A DNA stretch of 64,000 bases, taken from the NCBI GenBank assembly GCA_003609755.1, contig AP017993.1:1-64000 (forward strand), written 5' to 3'. How positions within the stretch are numbered: position 1 is the first letter of the stretch; every line of letters starts with the position of its first letter. The notes under the pieces are model-generated. The model was given only the letters and a program-made list of their open reading frames with translations, was not told where the DNA came from and did not search any database. This document shows, piece after piece, positions 11,001-19,887 of the stretch. The translations under genes were made by a program, and so were the position numbers. The DNA comes from Planktothrix agardhii NIES-204. GTDB taxonomy: Bacteria; Cyanobacteriota; Cyanobacteriia; Cyanobacteriales; Microcoleaceae.

Positions 11001-14000
11001 AAATAAACTTCGGATAAATTAGAATCCGGTAAAATTGTCAGGAGGACTTGTAAACATCCATCTAATAAAACCGGATGAACGTGATAAGAATCAGCCTCTA
11101 AATTTTTGGGTAATTCTATCCTACCTAACGCTTGCTCTTCTCCAACCCACAATTGTTTTAAAACTTGAAAAGTCTCACCATATTCTAATCCCCGTTGTTG
11201 GCATGTTTGATAATGGTGTTGAGGTTCTCTCGGTTGTAAAGTCGTTTGATAGAATTCAATATTAATCGATTCTAAATGTTGAGGTGGAGAAGGGAAAGTA
11301 ATTTTTCCTGAACAATTTAAGCTCCAATCCTCCTCTTGATTTGAATATTGGCTATAAATTTTAAATGAAGATTCTGTTGGATTTTTTTCTAAAATAACTT
11401 GAATTGTTGTTTCAATTTCGGCTAGAATTGGGCAAGGATACCCAGCCCCTGCGATGTTAGGGAGGTTTTTTGTTAAGAATAATACTTTTTCAAATGTAAT
11501 AGTTTTTAAGCATAAATTTTGATGATTAAAAATTTTAATTCCTGCGGATAAGGCAATTTCTAAATAAGCCGTTGCTGGTAAAACAGCTTGTTGATAAACT
11601 CGATGATCCTTCAGAAATGTAGGATTATTTGGACTAAGTTGGGATTGAAATAAAATTTGTTTTAAAGGGGAAGATAGTTTTTCTCCGAGTAAAGGATGAA
11701 TTAATCGAGAGGGTTTCATTAAACGTTGTTGGATGACTTCTTTGGGAGGATCAATCCAATATCGTTTCCGTTCAAAGGGATATAACGGTAAACTGACTTT
11801 ATGATAAGAATAATCTTGATTAAATTTTTTCCAATCAATCACCACACCCTGAATATAAAGTTGACTCAAACTCTTTAAAATTTCTTGCCAATCTGTTCCT
11901 TCAGATCGTAAGCTAGGACAGCAAATTACCTCCTGATTAGAGTAGGAAAAACGCGCAATTCCTGATAAAATCGGTTTAGCACCGCATTCAATTAGAACAT
12001 TGTAACCTGCTTGTTTTAAGGTTTCCAAACCCGCAGCAAATTGAACTGTTTCTAAGAGATGGCGACACCAATAGTTAGGCGTGGTTATTTCTTGATGAAT
12101 GATTTCTCCGGTTAAATTAGAAATCAAGCAAATATTAGGACGGGAAAAGTTAACTTGGCTTAAAATTTGCTTAAATTCATTAACAATCGGTTCCATTAAG
12201 GGAGAATGAAACCCATGAGAAACCGTTAAATATTGAGTTTTAATCTTTTTTTTGTTACAAATTTCTACAATAGAGTTAACGGCGGATTCAGTACCGGAAA
12301 TCACAATATTTGCCGAATGGTTAATAACAGCGATCGCAACTTTGCCCAAATGCAATTCAATTAAGGATTCAACGGTGTTTTGATCGGCAAAAATCGTGAG
12401 CATCTTCCTCGGAGGTAACTGTTGTATTAGTCGTCCCCTCGCCACCATTAATTTTAACCCATCTTCTAAACTAAAAACCCCCGTCGCACAAGCCGCAACA
12501 TATTCTCCCAGACTATGACCTAAAACGGCTTCCGGTGTAATTCCCCAAGATTTCCATAAGGTAAATAAAGCATATTCAATCGCAAATAAGGCGGGTTGGG
12601 TATAGGCGGTTTCGTTGAGGGGAGAAGGTTGATTTTGTTGAGGATAAAGAACAGAAAGCAACGGTTTTTCTAACTCAGATCGAAGAATTTGATCGCAATC
12701 ATCTAAAGTTTGGCGAAAGGTGGGTTGGGTTTCATAAAGTTGACGACCCATATTAATATATTGAGAACCTTGTCCGGTAAATAAAAAGGCGATTTTGTGA
12801 CGGGAATGACGGATTTTTCCTTGAAGCCAGTTGGGATTTTCTTGATAATTTTGAATAGCAGTTAATTGTTGCTGTAAATTCTCAATAGAATCCGTAAGAA
12901 TGGCTAATCGATAATTAAAATGCGATCGCCCGATTTGAGTCGTAAAGGCAATATTTTCTAATAATAGTTGAGGATGATTATTCAAAAAATTTAGATAACG
13001 ATTAACTAACGCCTTTAAAGCAGTTTCTGTTTTAGCAGAAAGGGTTAAAAGAAAATGAGAAGGTTTAATTTGATCAACCCTTAACGGTTCTGGTGCTTCT
13101 TCTAAAATCACATGAACATTGGTTCCTCCCACCCCCAAAGAATTGACCCCAGCGCGACGGGGGGTGTCGGTTCTCACCCAGTCTTTTAAATCCGTATTGA
13201 CATAAAAAGGACTATTCTTAAAATTAATTTTCGGATTCGGATTGCGGAAGTATAAACTGGGCGGTAATTGTTGATAATTCAACGCTAAAACCGTTTTAAT
13301 AAACCCAACAATTCCCGATGCAATTTGTAAATGTCCGATATTCGTTTTAACTGAACCAATGGCGCAGAAATTCTTGTGATCGGTTGTCATTTCAAACGCC
13401 TGACTTAAGCCGCCAATTTCAATCGGATCACCTAAAATTGTTCCGGTTCCGTGCGCTTCGATATAATTAATTGTATCTGCTGTAATATTAGCGATCGCCA
13501 TTGCTTCTGCTACCACTCTCGCTTGTCCTTCTCCATTAGGTGCTAAATATCCAACTTTTGTGGCACCATCATTTGCCATTGCAGACCCTTTTATGACCGC
13601 ATAAATTTGATCTCGATCGGCGATCGCTTCCTCTAATCTTTTTAACACAACTAACCCGACACCACTGCCGAAAATTGTACCTTTTGCCTCCGCATCAAAG
13701 GCGCGACAATGACCATCATTAGAAACGATCATTCCCTCTTGATAAAGATACCCTTGTTTTTCAGGAACTCTAACCGAAACACCCCCCGCTAATGCTAAAT
13801 CGCACTCACCATTCAGCAAACTTTTACAAGCAACATGAACCGCTACTAATGACGTTGAACAAGCGGTTTGCAAATTCACACTGGGGCCTGTTAAATTTAA
13901 TTTATAGGAGATGCGAGTGGTTAGATAATCTTTATCATTAGCCACCATGAGTTGAAAGCCACCCATAGAATCTAAAGTCAATGTTTGTAAAGTTTCATTC

Positions 14001-16459
14001 GGATCAAATTGATGGCGATTGGGATATAAATTATTGAAAATATAAGTATTCATTGCCGCGCCCGCATAAATGCCAATAGCACCGTTATAATTCAACGGAT
14101 CATATCCAGCATCTTCTAAACTTTCCCAAGCGCATTCTAATAATAAACGCTGTTGCGGATCGATTAATTCTGCTTCTTTGGCGGTATACCCAAAAAAGTC
14201 AGCATCAAACAATTCTATATTGGATAAAATCGGACTAGCTTTAACATAATTGGGATTTTTAACTAAGTTTGGATCAACACCGGATGCGAGGATTTCTGCA
14301 TCGGTAAAAAAGGAAATGGATTCAACGCCGTTTTGTAAATTTTGCCAAAATTTCTCTAAATTATCTGCCCCCGGAAATCGCCCCGCCATACCAATCACTG
14401 CAATATTAAACGGTTGCGAACCCGTCGAATGATTGCGAGTCTGATTAGGAGTCGCTTTCGGTGTGGTTTTAGAGGTGCAGAAATCCGCTAACGCTGCAAT
14501 GGTTGGATAACGGAAAAAGTTAATAATGGCTAAGTCATAGCCTAATTTGTCTTGAATTTGCTGTTGAACTTGAATTAATAAGAGAGAATTTCCCCCTAAC
14601 TCAAAGAAGTTTTCCGTTAATCCAATCGAAGATAAACCTAAAACAGCTTGCCAAATTAAGGTAATTTGTTCTTGAAGTTCGGTTGTGGGTAGAGTATTAA
14701 CGGCAGTTGAACGTTGAAACTGTTGCAGAATCTCGTTAAATTCTCCGGCTTCAAATTGTTGGGTTAACTGTTGGCGTTGAATCTTACCAATGGCTGTTTT
14801 AGGAATACTTGTTTTGTCTACCGGAATAATATAGTCAGGGTTTATCCCAATTTTCGTTAATAGTTTTTCTCGAATTTTCTGACTTAAACTTATAATATTA
14901 TTACCGCTAATCGGATGAAAGAAAACCGCTAATTTTTCTGTGCCATTCTGATGAGTTGGGCGCACTGCACAAGCCGCCGTATAAGAAACAGCAACTTCTG
15001 GTAAAGTTTCTACGACGGCTTCAATTTCATGGCTATAATAATTTACCCCATTGATAATAATCGTATCTTTAGCCCGACCCACCAGTGTGAGTTTGCGATC
15101 GCTAATAAACCCTAAATCCCCCGTGACAAACCAGCCTTCACTGGTAAACGCTTCTTGATTCTCTTCAAAATGATTATAATATCCTGGAGAAACTACATCC
15201 CCTTTTACTTGTAAATGACCGATGCTTTCTTCGGGGAGGACATTATTTTCTTCGTCAACAATTCTAATTTTTACTCCTGGAATCGGTTCCCCTAAATTAA
15301 CAAACGAGTTAGAATTAATATCCGTATTTTCTACTTGTTTAATCGTTCCACTTAAACAGGCTTTATCTAAGCAGTGAATTCTAAAAACTTCGGATTGATT
15401 GGGGATAAAATAAGTAATTCCTGATCCTAATTCTGCCATCCCAAACGCTGGACGAATTGCAGTTGCGGGTAAATTATACCTGACCAAATTTTGTAAAAAA
15501 GTTTTAATCGCATCAACGCTAATAATTTCACCCGCCGTTAATAAAAACTTAACGCAGGATAAATCCCAATTTTGGCGAGGATTTTTTTCTAAGTGTTGGT
15601 TAATTAAACTATAAGCAAAGTTAGGTGCCCAACTGTGGGTAACTCGATATTGATTAATTAATTCAATCCAATTGAGGGGAGAAGCGAGAATATTTTCTTT
15701 AGTTGTATAAATCAGTTTACAGCTCAATAAAATTCCCCGAATATGCCAATCGCTAATACTGCCAATATGGTCAAAGGGTAGCCAATTTAAAATAATATCA
15801 TTTTGGTGGTGATGATTTAGAAGATTTGCCCCTCTGGCGCGACTAATTAGATTTCGATGGGTGAGTTGGATACATTTAGGAATTCCGGTACTCCCAGAGG
15901 AAAGACTGAGAAGTGCCACGTCATCGGGTTGGGGAGAATAATAGTTAGTATCTGGGGAAAATTGCCATAAATGTTCAATCGAAACTAACCTTAGATTCTG
16001 TCCGGCTAAGTTTTGAAGATCAGGTGCCTGAATTTGGGATGTTAAAATAGTGGGAAACTCTAAAAATTGCCAAATTAAAATCAGTTTTTCTCGAATCGGG
16101 TTAGACTCTTGATAACTGGGGGGAACTTCGAGAATAACAGGAATAAATCCACCTAAAATACAACCCCAAAATGCCGGAATTAAATCAAAATTCTGTTCAA
16201 GTTGCAGGATAATTTTATCCCCTGGTTGTAATCCTTTGCTTCTTAATCCGGCTAAAATTTTTTCAGCGAGTTCTAACAGTTGACGATAGGATTGATGGAT
16301 AACTTCGCCCTGGGATTGCCAGTAAACAATTTGTTGTTTGGTTGAAGTTTTAGTGGCTGTTTGTAATCCTTCAATTAAAGTTTGAGGGGTGTTGAGATCA
16401 ACGGAAAGAGAACCGCCATCAACAATTGCTGGATTGAGGGAGGGGAAGTCTTCTTGCAT
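8024..16459 (-). CDS. Fatty-acyl-AMP ligase-loaded type I PKS: FAAL-ACP-KS-AT-DH-ER-KR-ACP
   Basis: The protein has 2811 residues from the ATG at 16459. The adenylating FAAL-type domain (1-~590) has LSSGSTGIPK near 187 and VTGDLG near 445. ACP1 has FELGGNSLLL near 620. The KS has TACSTSLVAVH (Cys ~866), EAHGTGT (His ~1000) and NIGHL (~1040). The AT has GHSLGEYVAA (Ser ~1316). The DH has DHRVYQQAVLP near 1618 (His kept, the usual motif Gly replaced by Gln) and LLDGCLQ later. The ER has HAATGGVGLAAVQLAK (~2250), the KR has TGGLGDLG (~2443) and a YSAAN region, and ACP2 has ELGLDSLTS (~2729). This module activates a free fatty acid as the acyl-adenylate, loads it on ACP1, adds one two-carbon unit and fully reduces it. 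It is the first gene of a minus-strand PKS operon. Confidence 0.93.
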   Translation of the reverse strand: MQEDFPSLNPAIVDGGSLSVDLNTPQTLIEGLQTATKTSTKQQIVYWQSQGEVIHQSYRQLLELAEKILAGLRSKGLQPGDKIILQLEQNFDLIPAFWGCILGGFIPVILEVPPSYQESNPIREKLILIWQFLEFPTILTSQIQAPDLQNLAGQNLRLVSIEHLWQFSPDTNYYSPQPDDVALLSLSSGSTGIPKCIQLTHRNLISRARGANLLNHHHQNDIILNWLPFDHIGSISDWHIRGILLSCKLIYTTKENILASPLNWIELINQYRVTHSWAPNFAYSLINQHLEKNPRQNWDLSCVKFLLTAGEIISVDAIKTFLQNLVRYNLPATAIRPAFGMAELGSGITYFIPNQSEVFRIHCLDKACLSGTIKQVENTDINSNSFVNLGEPIPGVKIRIVDEENNVLPEESIGHLQVKGDVVSPGYYNHFEENQEAFTSEGWFVTGDLGFISDRKLTLVGRAKDTIIINGVNYYSHEIEAVVETLPEVAVSYTAACAVRPTHQNGTEKLAVFFHPISGNNIISLSQKIREKLLTKIGINPDYIIPVDKTSIPKTAIGKIQRQQLTQQFEAGEFNEILQQFQRSTAVNTLPTTELQEQITLIWQAVLGLSSIGLTENFFELGGNSLLLIQVQQQIQDKLGYDLAIINFFRYPTIAALADFCTSKTTPKATPNQTRNHSTGSQPFNIAVIGMAGRFPGADNLEKFWQNLQNGVESISFFTDAEILASGVDPNLVKNPNYVKASPILSNIELFDADFFGYTAKEAELIDPQQRLLLECAWESLEDAGYDPLNYNGAIGIYAGAAMNTYIFNNLYPNRHQFDPNETLQTLTLDSMGGFQLMVANDKDYLTTRISYKLNLTGPSVNLQTACSTSLVAVHVACKSLLNGECDLALAGGVSVRVPEKQGYLYQEGMIVSNDGHCRAFDAEAKGTIFGSGVGLVVLKRLEEAIADRDQIYAVIKGSAMANDGATKVGYLAPNGEGQARVVAEAMAIANITADTINYIEAHGTGTILGDPIEIGGLSQAFEMTTDHKNFCAIGSVKTNIGHLQIASGIVGFIKTVLALNYQQLPPSLYFRNPNPKINFKNSPFYVNTDLKDWVRTDTPRRAGVNSLGVGGTNVHVILEEAPEPLRVDQIKPSHFLLTLSAKTETALKALVNRYLNFLNNHPQLLLENIAFTTQIGRSHFNYRLAILTDSIENLQQQLTAIQNYQENPNWLQGKIRHSRHKIAFLFTGQGSQYINMGRQLYETQPTFRQTLDDCDQILRSELEKPLLSVLYPQQNQPSPLNETAYTQPALFAIEYALFTLWKSWGITPEAVLGHSLGEYVAACATGVFSLEDGLKLMVARGRLIQQLPPRKMLTIFADQNTVESLIELHLGKVAIAVINHSANIVISGTESAVNSIVEICNKKKIKTQYLTVSHGFHSPLMEPIVNEFKQILSQVNFSRPNICLISNLTGEIIHQEITTPNYWCRHLLETVQFAAGLETLKQAGYNVLIECGAKPILSGIARFSYSNQEVICCPSLRSEGTDWQEILKSLSQLYIQGVVIDWKKFNQDYSYHKVSLPLYPFERKRYWIDPPKEVIQQRLMKPSRLIHPLLGEKLSSPLKQILFQSQLSPNNPTFLKDHRVYQQAVLPATAYLEIALSAGIKIFNHQNLCLKTITFEKVLFLTKNLPNIAGAGYPCPILAEIETTIQVILEKNPTESSFKIYSQYSNQEEDWSLNCSGKITFPSPPQHLESINIEFYQTTLQPREPQHHYQTCQQRGLEYGETFQVLKQLWVGEEQALGRIELPKNLEADSYHVHPVLLDGCLQVLLTILPDSNLSEVYLPTSLEQLTIYQRPQTCVWSYVRLRSNSLVADVQLFNTAGDLVMEVKGLTSKKVTSQTLLGVEIPQQPLENWYNWLYEIKWQKQNQSVPQTLSNLTKKVGDWLILTQPSTLAKSLEILLTSHNQTCQLVNLIEPIDFETLFKFRRSHLPLQGVIYLGSLETSSQPEWEIILNLIQSLASQQGSEPPQLFIVTRGTQAINNSIIQEPAILQSTLWGLGKTIALEHPEFRCRLIDLDVSPQPDEAAQLFTEIITENSEDQIAFRKGDRWVPRLIKKSQHHSFPQTSLQLQITQRGTLEHLKWQPISRRQPSFGEVEIKVQATGLNFRDVLNALDLYPGEAGDLGLECAGEIIAVGDGVNSFKIGDPVMAIAPGSFNQYITINAELVVLKPELLTVVEAATIPGAFLTAFYTLYSLANITKGDRILIHAATGGVGLAAVQLAKKAGAEVFATASPSKWSLLESMGVKYIMNSRTLDFAEQILTLTEGEGVDIVLNSLTGDFIPKSLSILKENGRFIEIGKQNIWQPEKVADFKPNISYFIVDLIEMIQQNPSLIQSLFSQLIPQFAVSQLQPLPYQVFSAEQIIEGFRFMQQAKHIGKIIITPPLEQTNSNRSKSSWEDSSYLITGGLGDLGLTIAEQLSKWGANTIILVGRNSVSEVIHARINSFQANIIVRQADVTDYQQLATVFEEIHQSLPPLKGVIHAAGLIEDKMLVQQSRESFEKVISPKLKGGWNLHQLTRNLDLDFFLLFSSVASVLGSAGQSNYSAANITLDTLAHFRRGQGQTATSINWGAWGEIGLAHRTNQPLSIKGMGTISSEQGLAVLEWILIEKPTQVSVVDFEHPQLLQQKSYPFLSELLLSSQEEQTWINQLKSLPITEAYQQLKQEIQSQLAIVLGLDTGTTLDPNQGFSELGLDSLTSVEFRNRLQNRFQCSFPTTIIFDYPTLADLTNYLGESILSLTYDKNQRIVDEFLSQVQQLSEEKAEALLLEKLNLWNY

Positions 16460-16639
16460 GGGTTACGGAGTTGGTTTCATTTTTTCGAGATATTTTACCA
16501 AGGAAACGTTATGTGCTTGCTATATAATCATTATAATCTCTTTCTTTCCTGATTTTTGTTTAAGTCCCACTAAGGCAAATAACGATTAATAATACCAAAC
16601 TTAAAGCTTGTTACTTATTTAACGTGAGTTCGATGGAGT

Positions 16640-16704
16640 GCGATCGCGATAAAACAGACGACTATTGGGCAGGCGATCGCGATAAAACAGACGACTATTG
16701 GGCA
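16640..16704. repeat. Tandem duplication of a HIP1-containing 32-bp unit
   Basis: Two identical 32-bp units (16640-16671 and 16673-16704), each starting with GCGATCGC and ending in CTATTGGGCA, are separated by one base. They lie in the 920-bp stretch between the PKS start and the integrase. It looks like replication slippage or duplication, with no sign of function. Confidence 0.9.
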
Positions 16705-16775
16705 TATGATCTAATCAGTAAGCGTGGGAAAATAGAGATGTAACCAGCAAATATTAGACAATTAAGGAGACTTTT

Positions 16776-16838
16776 ATGGATCACAGAGCATCACACTTAG
16801 ACATAACAGAAGTTTTTTGTGACTTAGAAAAATCTTAA
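16776..16838 (+). pseudogene. Possible transposase N-terminal remnant (20 codons)
   Basis: An ATG preceded by AAGGAGA at good spacing opens a 20-codon frame whose end, LDITEVFCDLEKS, resembles the N-termini of some cyanobacterial IS transposases (LDIT.IFC...). It then stops, and the next 100 bases have stops in every frame. The rest of 16460-17090 has no gene I can support. Confidence 0.3.
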
Positions 16839-17097
16839 AAAAAAAGACTGGCGCTGGAAAAGGACAAAATCCAGTTTAAAGAAAAAACAGAATCCTGAAA
16901 AAACAGGGATGAAAAAAAGAGACTTGGAGACGTTAAAGCGTTATGAAAATGATTGTACCTCTGAACGCTTGCGATTTAATTCCCTTAGCAACTCTCAAGA
17001 ATTATCCTAAACAATCCTTTTCTATTATTTACTTTATTTATGACCACCTACTTAGCTGTAGCGAACTGCAAACATAAACGCTTCAAACTCAATTTTC

Positions 17098-17212
17098 AAA
17101 CCACATTAACTGCAAATAAGGGGGGTCTCCAAACCAAATTATTTGCAAATGAAACCACATTCACTGCAAACAAACCACAATAACTGCAAATGAAACCACA
17201 TTATTTGCAAAT
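17098..17212. repeat. Five 20-bp iteron-like direct repeats
   Basis: Five imperfect copies of a 20-mer of the form AAACCACATTAACTGCAAAT start at 17098, 17131, 17152, 17172 and 17193. The last four are spaced 20-21 bp apart (two helical turns), so a protein bound at each would face the same side. A half-copy (AACTGCAAAC) occurs near 17063. They lie 170 bp upstream of the integrase gene. They could be a replication origin, a recombinase or transposase end, or a repressor array; no direct evidence chooses between these. The second integrase copy lacks them. Confidence 0.75.
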
Positions 17213-17292
17213 AATTCGTAACCCTTACGGTGATTGGGATAGAGAATTTATAGCGTCAAATTTGACTAACGTACTGTGATGAATATCATGAG

Positions 17293-18030
17293 CTTCATTG
17301 TGTGTAACTTTTGCACGAAACCATATTGATTTTTTAAGCCACTTGCAAAGGCACTACCCACGCCCTAACAATCCTCTTAACGGGTATGGGTGCTTATATG
17401 AAAGTAAACAGACACGGGAAAGCCAAAATACTCAGCCATGATGAAATCCAGATCCTATTTAATGAAGGTTTGCACAACCTCAGAGATCGGGTAATTTTTG
17501 CTGTCTGTCTCTTCACCGCCGTTAGAATCAATGAAGCTGTTACTCTCTACACGGCTGATGTCTACGACAAGAGGGGACGGGTTAGGGATGAATTAACCTT
17601 TAGGAAATCCAATACAAAAAGGAAACTGGCAACCCGCACGATTCCGGTGCTAGATGAACTCAGGGGATATTTAGAGAAGTACAAACCAGAGGCGGGTAAA
17701 ATTTGGCTGTTCCCCGGTGGAACCTTTCGAGATGACCAAAACCACCATATCACCTCTGACTCAGGCGCACGGATTTTAAGGAAGGCTTTTGAACAGACTG
17801 GCATTGATGGGGCCAGTAGCCATAGTATGAGACGGACGGCCCTAACCCAAATGTCTAACGCTGGAATTCCCCTCAGAACCATTCAGGAAATATCCGGCCA
17901 TCGCAACCTTGAACAACTACAGCAATATTTAGAAGTGCAGCCGGAACAGGTCAGGGGAGCTATCGCCGCTTTATCTATGCTGTCTCCTGTTCATAACGCA
18001 AGAGACGGAAAACTCTTATTTCCTGACACA
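17293..18030 (+). repeat. Long direct repeat, copy 1 (integrase and leader)
   Basis: This stretch of about 735 bp, starting 93 bp before the integrase ATG, is nearly identical to 52442-53179 in the same orientation (constant offset 35,149 bp). I see one silent-type difference in the body and divergence only in the last ~50 bp. Homologous recombination between the copies would excise a 35-kb circle. Confidence 0.92.
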
Positions 18031-18066
18031 CCCACCCCGAAAAACCTTGATATTCCACAGGTTTAG
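17386..18066 (+). CDS. Short tyrosine recombinase/integrase, copy 1
   Basis: The protein has 226 residues and all catalytic positions: Arg47 (TAVRINEA), His146-x-x-Arg149 (SHSMRR), His172 (SGHRNLEQ) and nucleophile Tyr181 (LQQYLEV). The usual N-terminal SAM-like DNA-binding domain (about 100 residues) is absent, so this is the catalytic-domain-only type common on cyanobacterial mobile elements. It starts at the ATG at 17386; a second ATG lies at codon 5. Upstream are iteron-like repeats, and downstream a short repeat and decayed genes. It probably catalyses integration or excision of a plasmid-like element, or resolves its dimers. The near-identical copy is at 52535. Confidence 0.9.
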   Translation: MGAYMKVNRHGKAKILSHDEIQILFNEGLHNLRDRVIFAVCLFTAVRINEAVTLYTADVYDKRGRVRDELTFRKSNTKRKLATRTIPVLDELRGYLEKYKPEAGKIWLFPGGTFRDDQNHHITSDSGARILRKAFEQTGIDGASSHSMRRTALTQMSNAGIPLRTIQEISGHRNLEQLQQYLEVQPEQVRGAIAALSMLSPVHNARDGKLLFPDTPTPKNLDIPQV

Positions 18067-18081
18067 GAAAATCAGTCTTTC

Positions 18082-18123
18082 GGGTAAAGCCGAAATACAC
18101 GCCAAATAGGATACGCTGTAAAG
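18082..18123 (+). repeat. Dispersed 42-bp repeat, copy 1
   Basis: The sequence begins GGGTAAAGCCGAAATACACG and ends ACGCTGTAAAG. It recurs at 18893-18932 (diverged) and 29423-29465 (nearly identical), always just after a plus-strand gene of the island. It has no clear hairpin. Confidence 0.8.
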
Positions 18124-18126
18124 TCT

Positions 18127-18258
18127 AAGGTTTATGTGGGGGCTAGAATCCCTGTATTTTTGCATCAACGGTTATCTGAGTATATTGAGATAGATGATAG
18201 GGTTGCTCATTAGTATGGGCTGACTGATGAAGATATGAAGATTATTAGGGGGGAGTAA
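18127..18258 (+). pseudogene. Remnant of a small RHH-like gene with an in-frame stop
   Basis: A frame without an ATG encodes VYVGARIPVFLHQRLSEYI and then, after a TAG at 18211, continues in the same frame as YGLTDEDMKIIRGE before a TAA. The first part has the strand-then-helix look of ribbon-helix-helix proteins. It is read as a decayed small regulator, with modest confidence because it is short. Confidence 0.35.
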
Positions 18259-18263
18259 AAGTC

Positions 18264-18838
18264 ATGGTAGAAACCGTTTTTTCCGTTATGATCAAAGGAA
18301 TAATTCTTACCTATACAGTATTGCTTTTTCCGTTAATTCAAAAATTTTTAGAAACTCAAGTTTCACAGTATCACAATAAACAGAAGCAACAAGAAGAACG
18401 CATAAAAGAATTAGGGATAACATTGCTTTTATTAAAATAGGAAAAAATAAAGATGCCGTACTCTTACAATATATGGATCAGATAAATTTAGCTTTTGCTC
18501 ATAGTAAAGGAGGCGGAGTAAGTTTCATAATTCAGTTGAGTATTGCCCAAGATATCTGGCTAAAAGAAGAACAAAGGTTAATGACTTACCGAGAATTTTG
18601 TGAAATGTTATTGAATGATAAAATTCAAGAGTGGTGGTACAGTTTAATTGATTTTTTTATTGAAGCAGGAAAGAAGAATGAAATAAAAATTAAGCGACTT
18701 CAGCTAGCTATTAATGCGATTGAGAATTTAGCTAATTTTCTCGATAAAAATATTGGTCAAGGGGATTCTATTGATATTGTTAAAAAATTTGTTGTAGAGG
18801 ATATGATAACAAGAGATGATAAGGATGGCGAGACTTAG
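18264..18838 (+). pseudogene. Unknown membrane-anchored protein, probably split by a frameshift
   Basis: An ATG at 18264 with GGGGAG upstream starts a frame with a transmembrane helix (about residues 9-26) and a Gln/Glu-rich coil, closed by a TAG at 18440. The other forward frame is already coding-like before that stop (DNIAFIKIGKNKDAVLLQYM) and runs on through the ATG at 18473 to 18838. Together they make one protein of about 190 residues with an N-terminal anchor and a helical cytoplasmic domain. The shift falls near 18415-18435. Either the gene is broken, or it is two overlapping genes of 58 and 121 residues. The family is not recognised. Confidence 0.45.
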
Positions 18839-18892
18839 ACACTTATGCCCCTACCAGACTACATAGACAACTTCCAACACAAGCTCGAAATA

Positions 18893-18932
18893 GGGTAAAG
18901 CCGAGATACCCTAACAATAGGGAACGCTGTAA
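18893..18932 (+). repeat. Dispersed 42-bp repeat, copy 2 (diverged)
   Basis: GGGTAAAGCCGAGATA and the closing ACGCTGTAA match the copy at 18082; the middle differs. It follows the split unknown gene. Confidence 0.6.
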
Positions 18933-19025
18933 CGATTTAACAGATAAAACAACAATTAGCTAAATATTTAATGTTATTGATTGAGTAACCTGAATTAGCC
19001 CAAACACAAACCGTCAAAAAATATT

Positions 19026-19697
19026 ATGTTACGAGAAGAAGCACAATGGTTAGGTAAAATGATTAATTCTCTTGATGAAAAAACCGTTTTTCCTCTTTTA
19101 AATCTTGGGAGTTCTAGCAAAAATTTTCGAGAAAAAGAACAACCTTGGATAGATCAATATTTATTCAGATATCCTAGAGAAAAGGGTAATTTGGTGATCC
19201 ACGCTGATCTAAAACAAGACTGCGGCGTTGATTTAGTAGGAGACTTAAATGATCTCGTTTTTTTGGAAAAAATTGCAGAAATGAAAATCAAATCGGTTCT
19301 TTGTTCTAATTTATTGGAACACATTTTAAATCAAGAGGAAATTTGTCATAAGATTAGCTCTATTATTCCCATTAATGGCTATTTATTTGTGACAGTTCCA
19401 TATAAATTCCCTTTACATTTAGACCCTATTGATACTCTATTTCGTCCTAATATTAATCAATTGTGTCAACTTTTTCCTGAATTGGAAATGGTTCACGGCG
19501 AAATTATTGAAGGTGGCAAGTTAATTCAGTGTACATCTGTACCACCTTTTCTCTATTTAATAGTAATGATGCTTCGACTATTGTTACCAATTTATCAGCC
19601 GCTACGATGGCTTAATTCCCTGCGTTATAGTTTATGGTTATTTAGAGATATTTCGGTTACTTGTATTGTTTTAAAAAAAACTCACGCTCAAAAATGA
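19026..19697 (+). CDS. Class I SAM-dependent methyltransferase-like protein
   Basis: The protein has 223 residues from the ATG at 19026. LLNLGSSSKNF fits the glycine-rich SAM-binding loop, IHADLKQDCGVDLVGDLNDL fits the acidic end of strand 2 and the following loop, and VLCSNLLEHI fits the strand-4 motif of Methyltransf_11-type enzymes. GYLFVTVPYKFP then resembles strand 5. The C-terminus has a hydrophobic segment that may touch the membrane. The substrate is unknown; relatives in cyanobacteria often sit with glycan or natural-product genes. It appears transcribed alone between a repeat and a convergent gene. Confidence 0.68.
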   Translation: MLREEAQWLGKMINSLDEKTVFPLLNLGSSSKNFREKEQPWIDQYLFRYPREKGNLVIHADLKQDCGVDLVGDLNDLVFLEKIAEMKIKSVLCSNLLEHILNQEEICHKISSIIPINGYLFVTVPYKFPLHLDPIDTLFRPNINQLCQLFPELEMVHGEIIEGGKLIQCTSVPPFLYLIVMMLRLLLPIYQPLRWLNSLRYSLWLFRDISVTCIVLKKTHAQK

Positions 19698-19737
19698 TCC
19701 TAAATTGTATTACCATAGGCCAAATGCTTGAATTAGA

Positions 19738-19887
19738 TTAATTTTGTTCATCCGAATGAGAAAAACCTAAAGATTTTCCTAAGTTGGAATTTTTCCAAAA
19801 ATCTTGTCGCTGAGAATGCGTCATCACTTTTGTTGTACCTGCTCTAACCTGATTAGAGGTTAAGCTGGGTTGGGACTCCCCATTCAT
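19738..19887 (-). CDS. Small hypothetical protein (49 aa)
   Basis: The ATG at 19887 overlaps the end of the upstream 189-residue gene by 35 bp. The protein is polar and basic (SLTSNQVRAGTTKVMTHSQR, then SDEQN at the end). The frame is also open upstream to 19947. The family is not recognised; the overlap suggests coupled expression with the neighbour if it is real. Confidence 0.4.
   Translation of the reverse strand: MNGESQPSLTSNQVRAGTTKVMTHSQRQDFWKNSNLGKSLGFSHSDEQN

Noticed and set aside
8024-16459. Several plus-strand open frames antisense to the PKS (e.g. at 9414, 9843, 11035, 14250, 16389, 7963).
   Set aside because: They lie in the shadow of a gene with unmistakable domains, lack coding character and have no family resemblance.
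16640-16704. Two 32-bp tandem units considered as a minimal CRISPR.
   Set aside because: Only two units, one base apart, so there is no spacer; it is a simple duplication.
16776-17090. A complete transposase after the 20-codon start.
   Set aside because: All frames contain early stops; only the short N-terminal similarity remains, so it is listed as a doubtful remnant.
17098-17212. Iteron array considered as the end of a CRISPR-associated or Tn7-like transposon.
   Set aside because: The repeats resemble transposase-binding sites in spacing, but no tnsB/tnsC/tniQ or cas gene and no opposite end is seen in the window.
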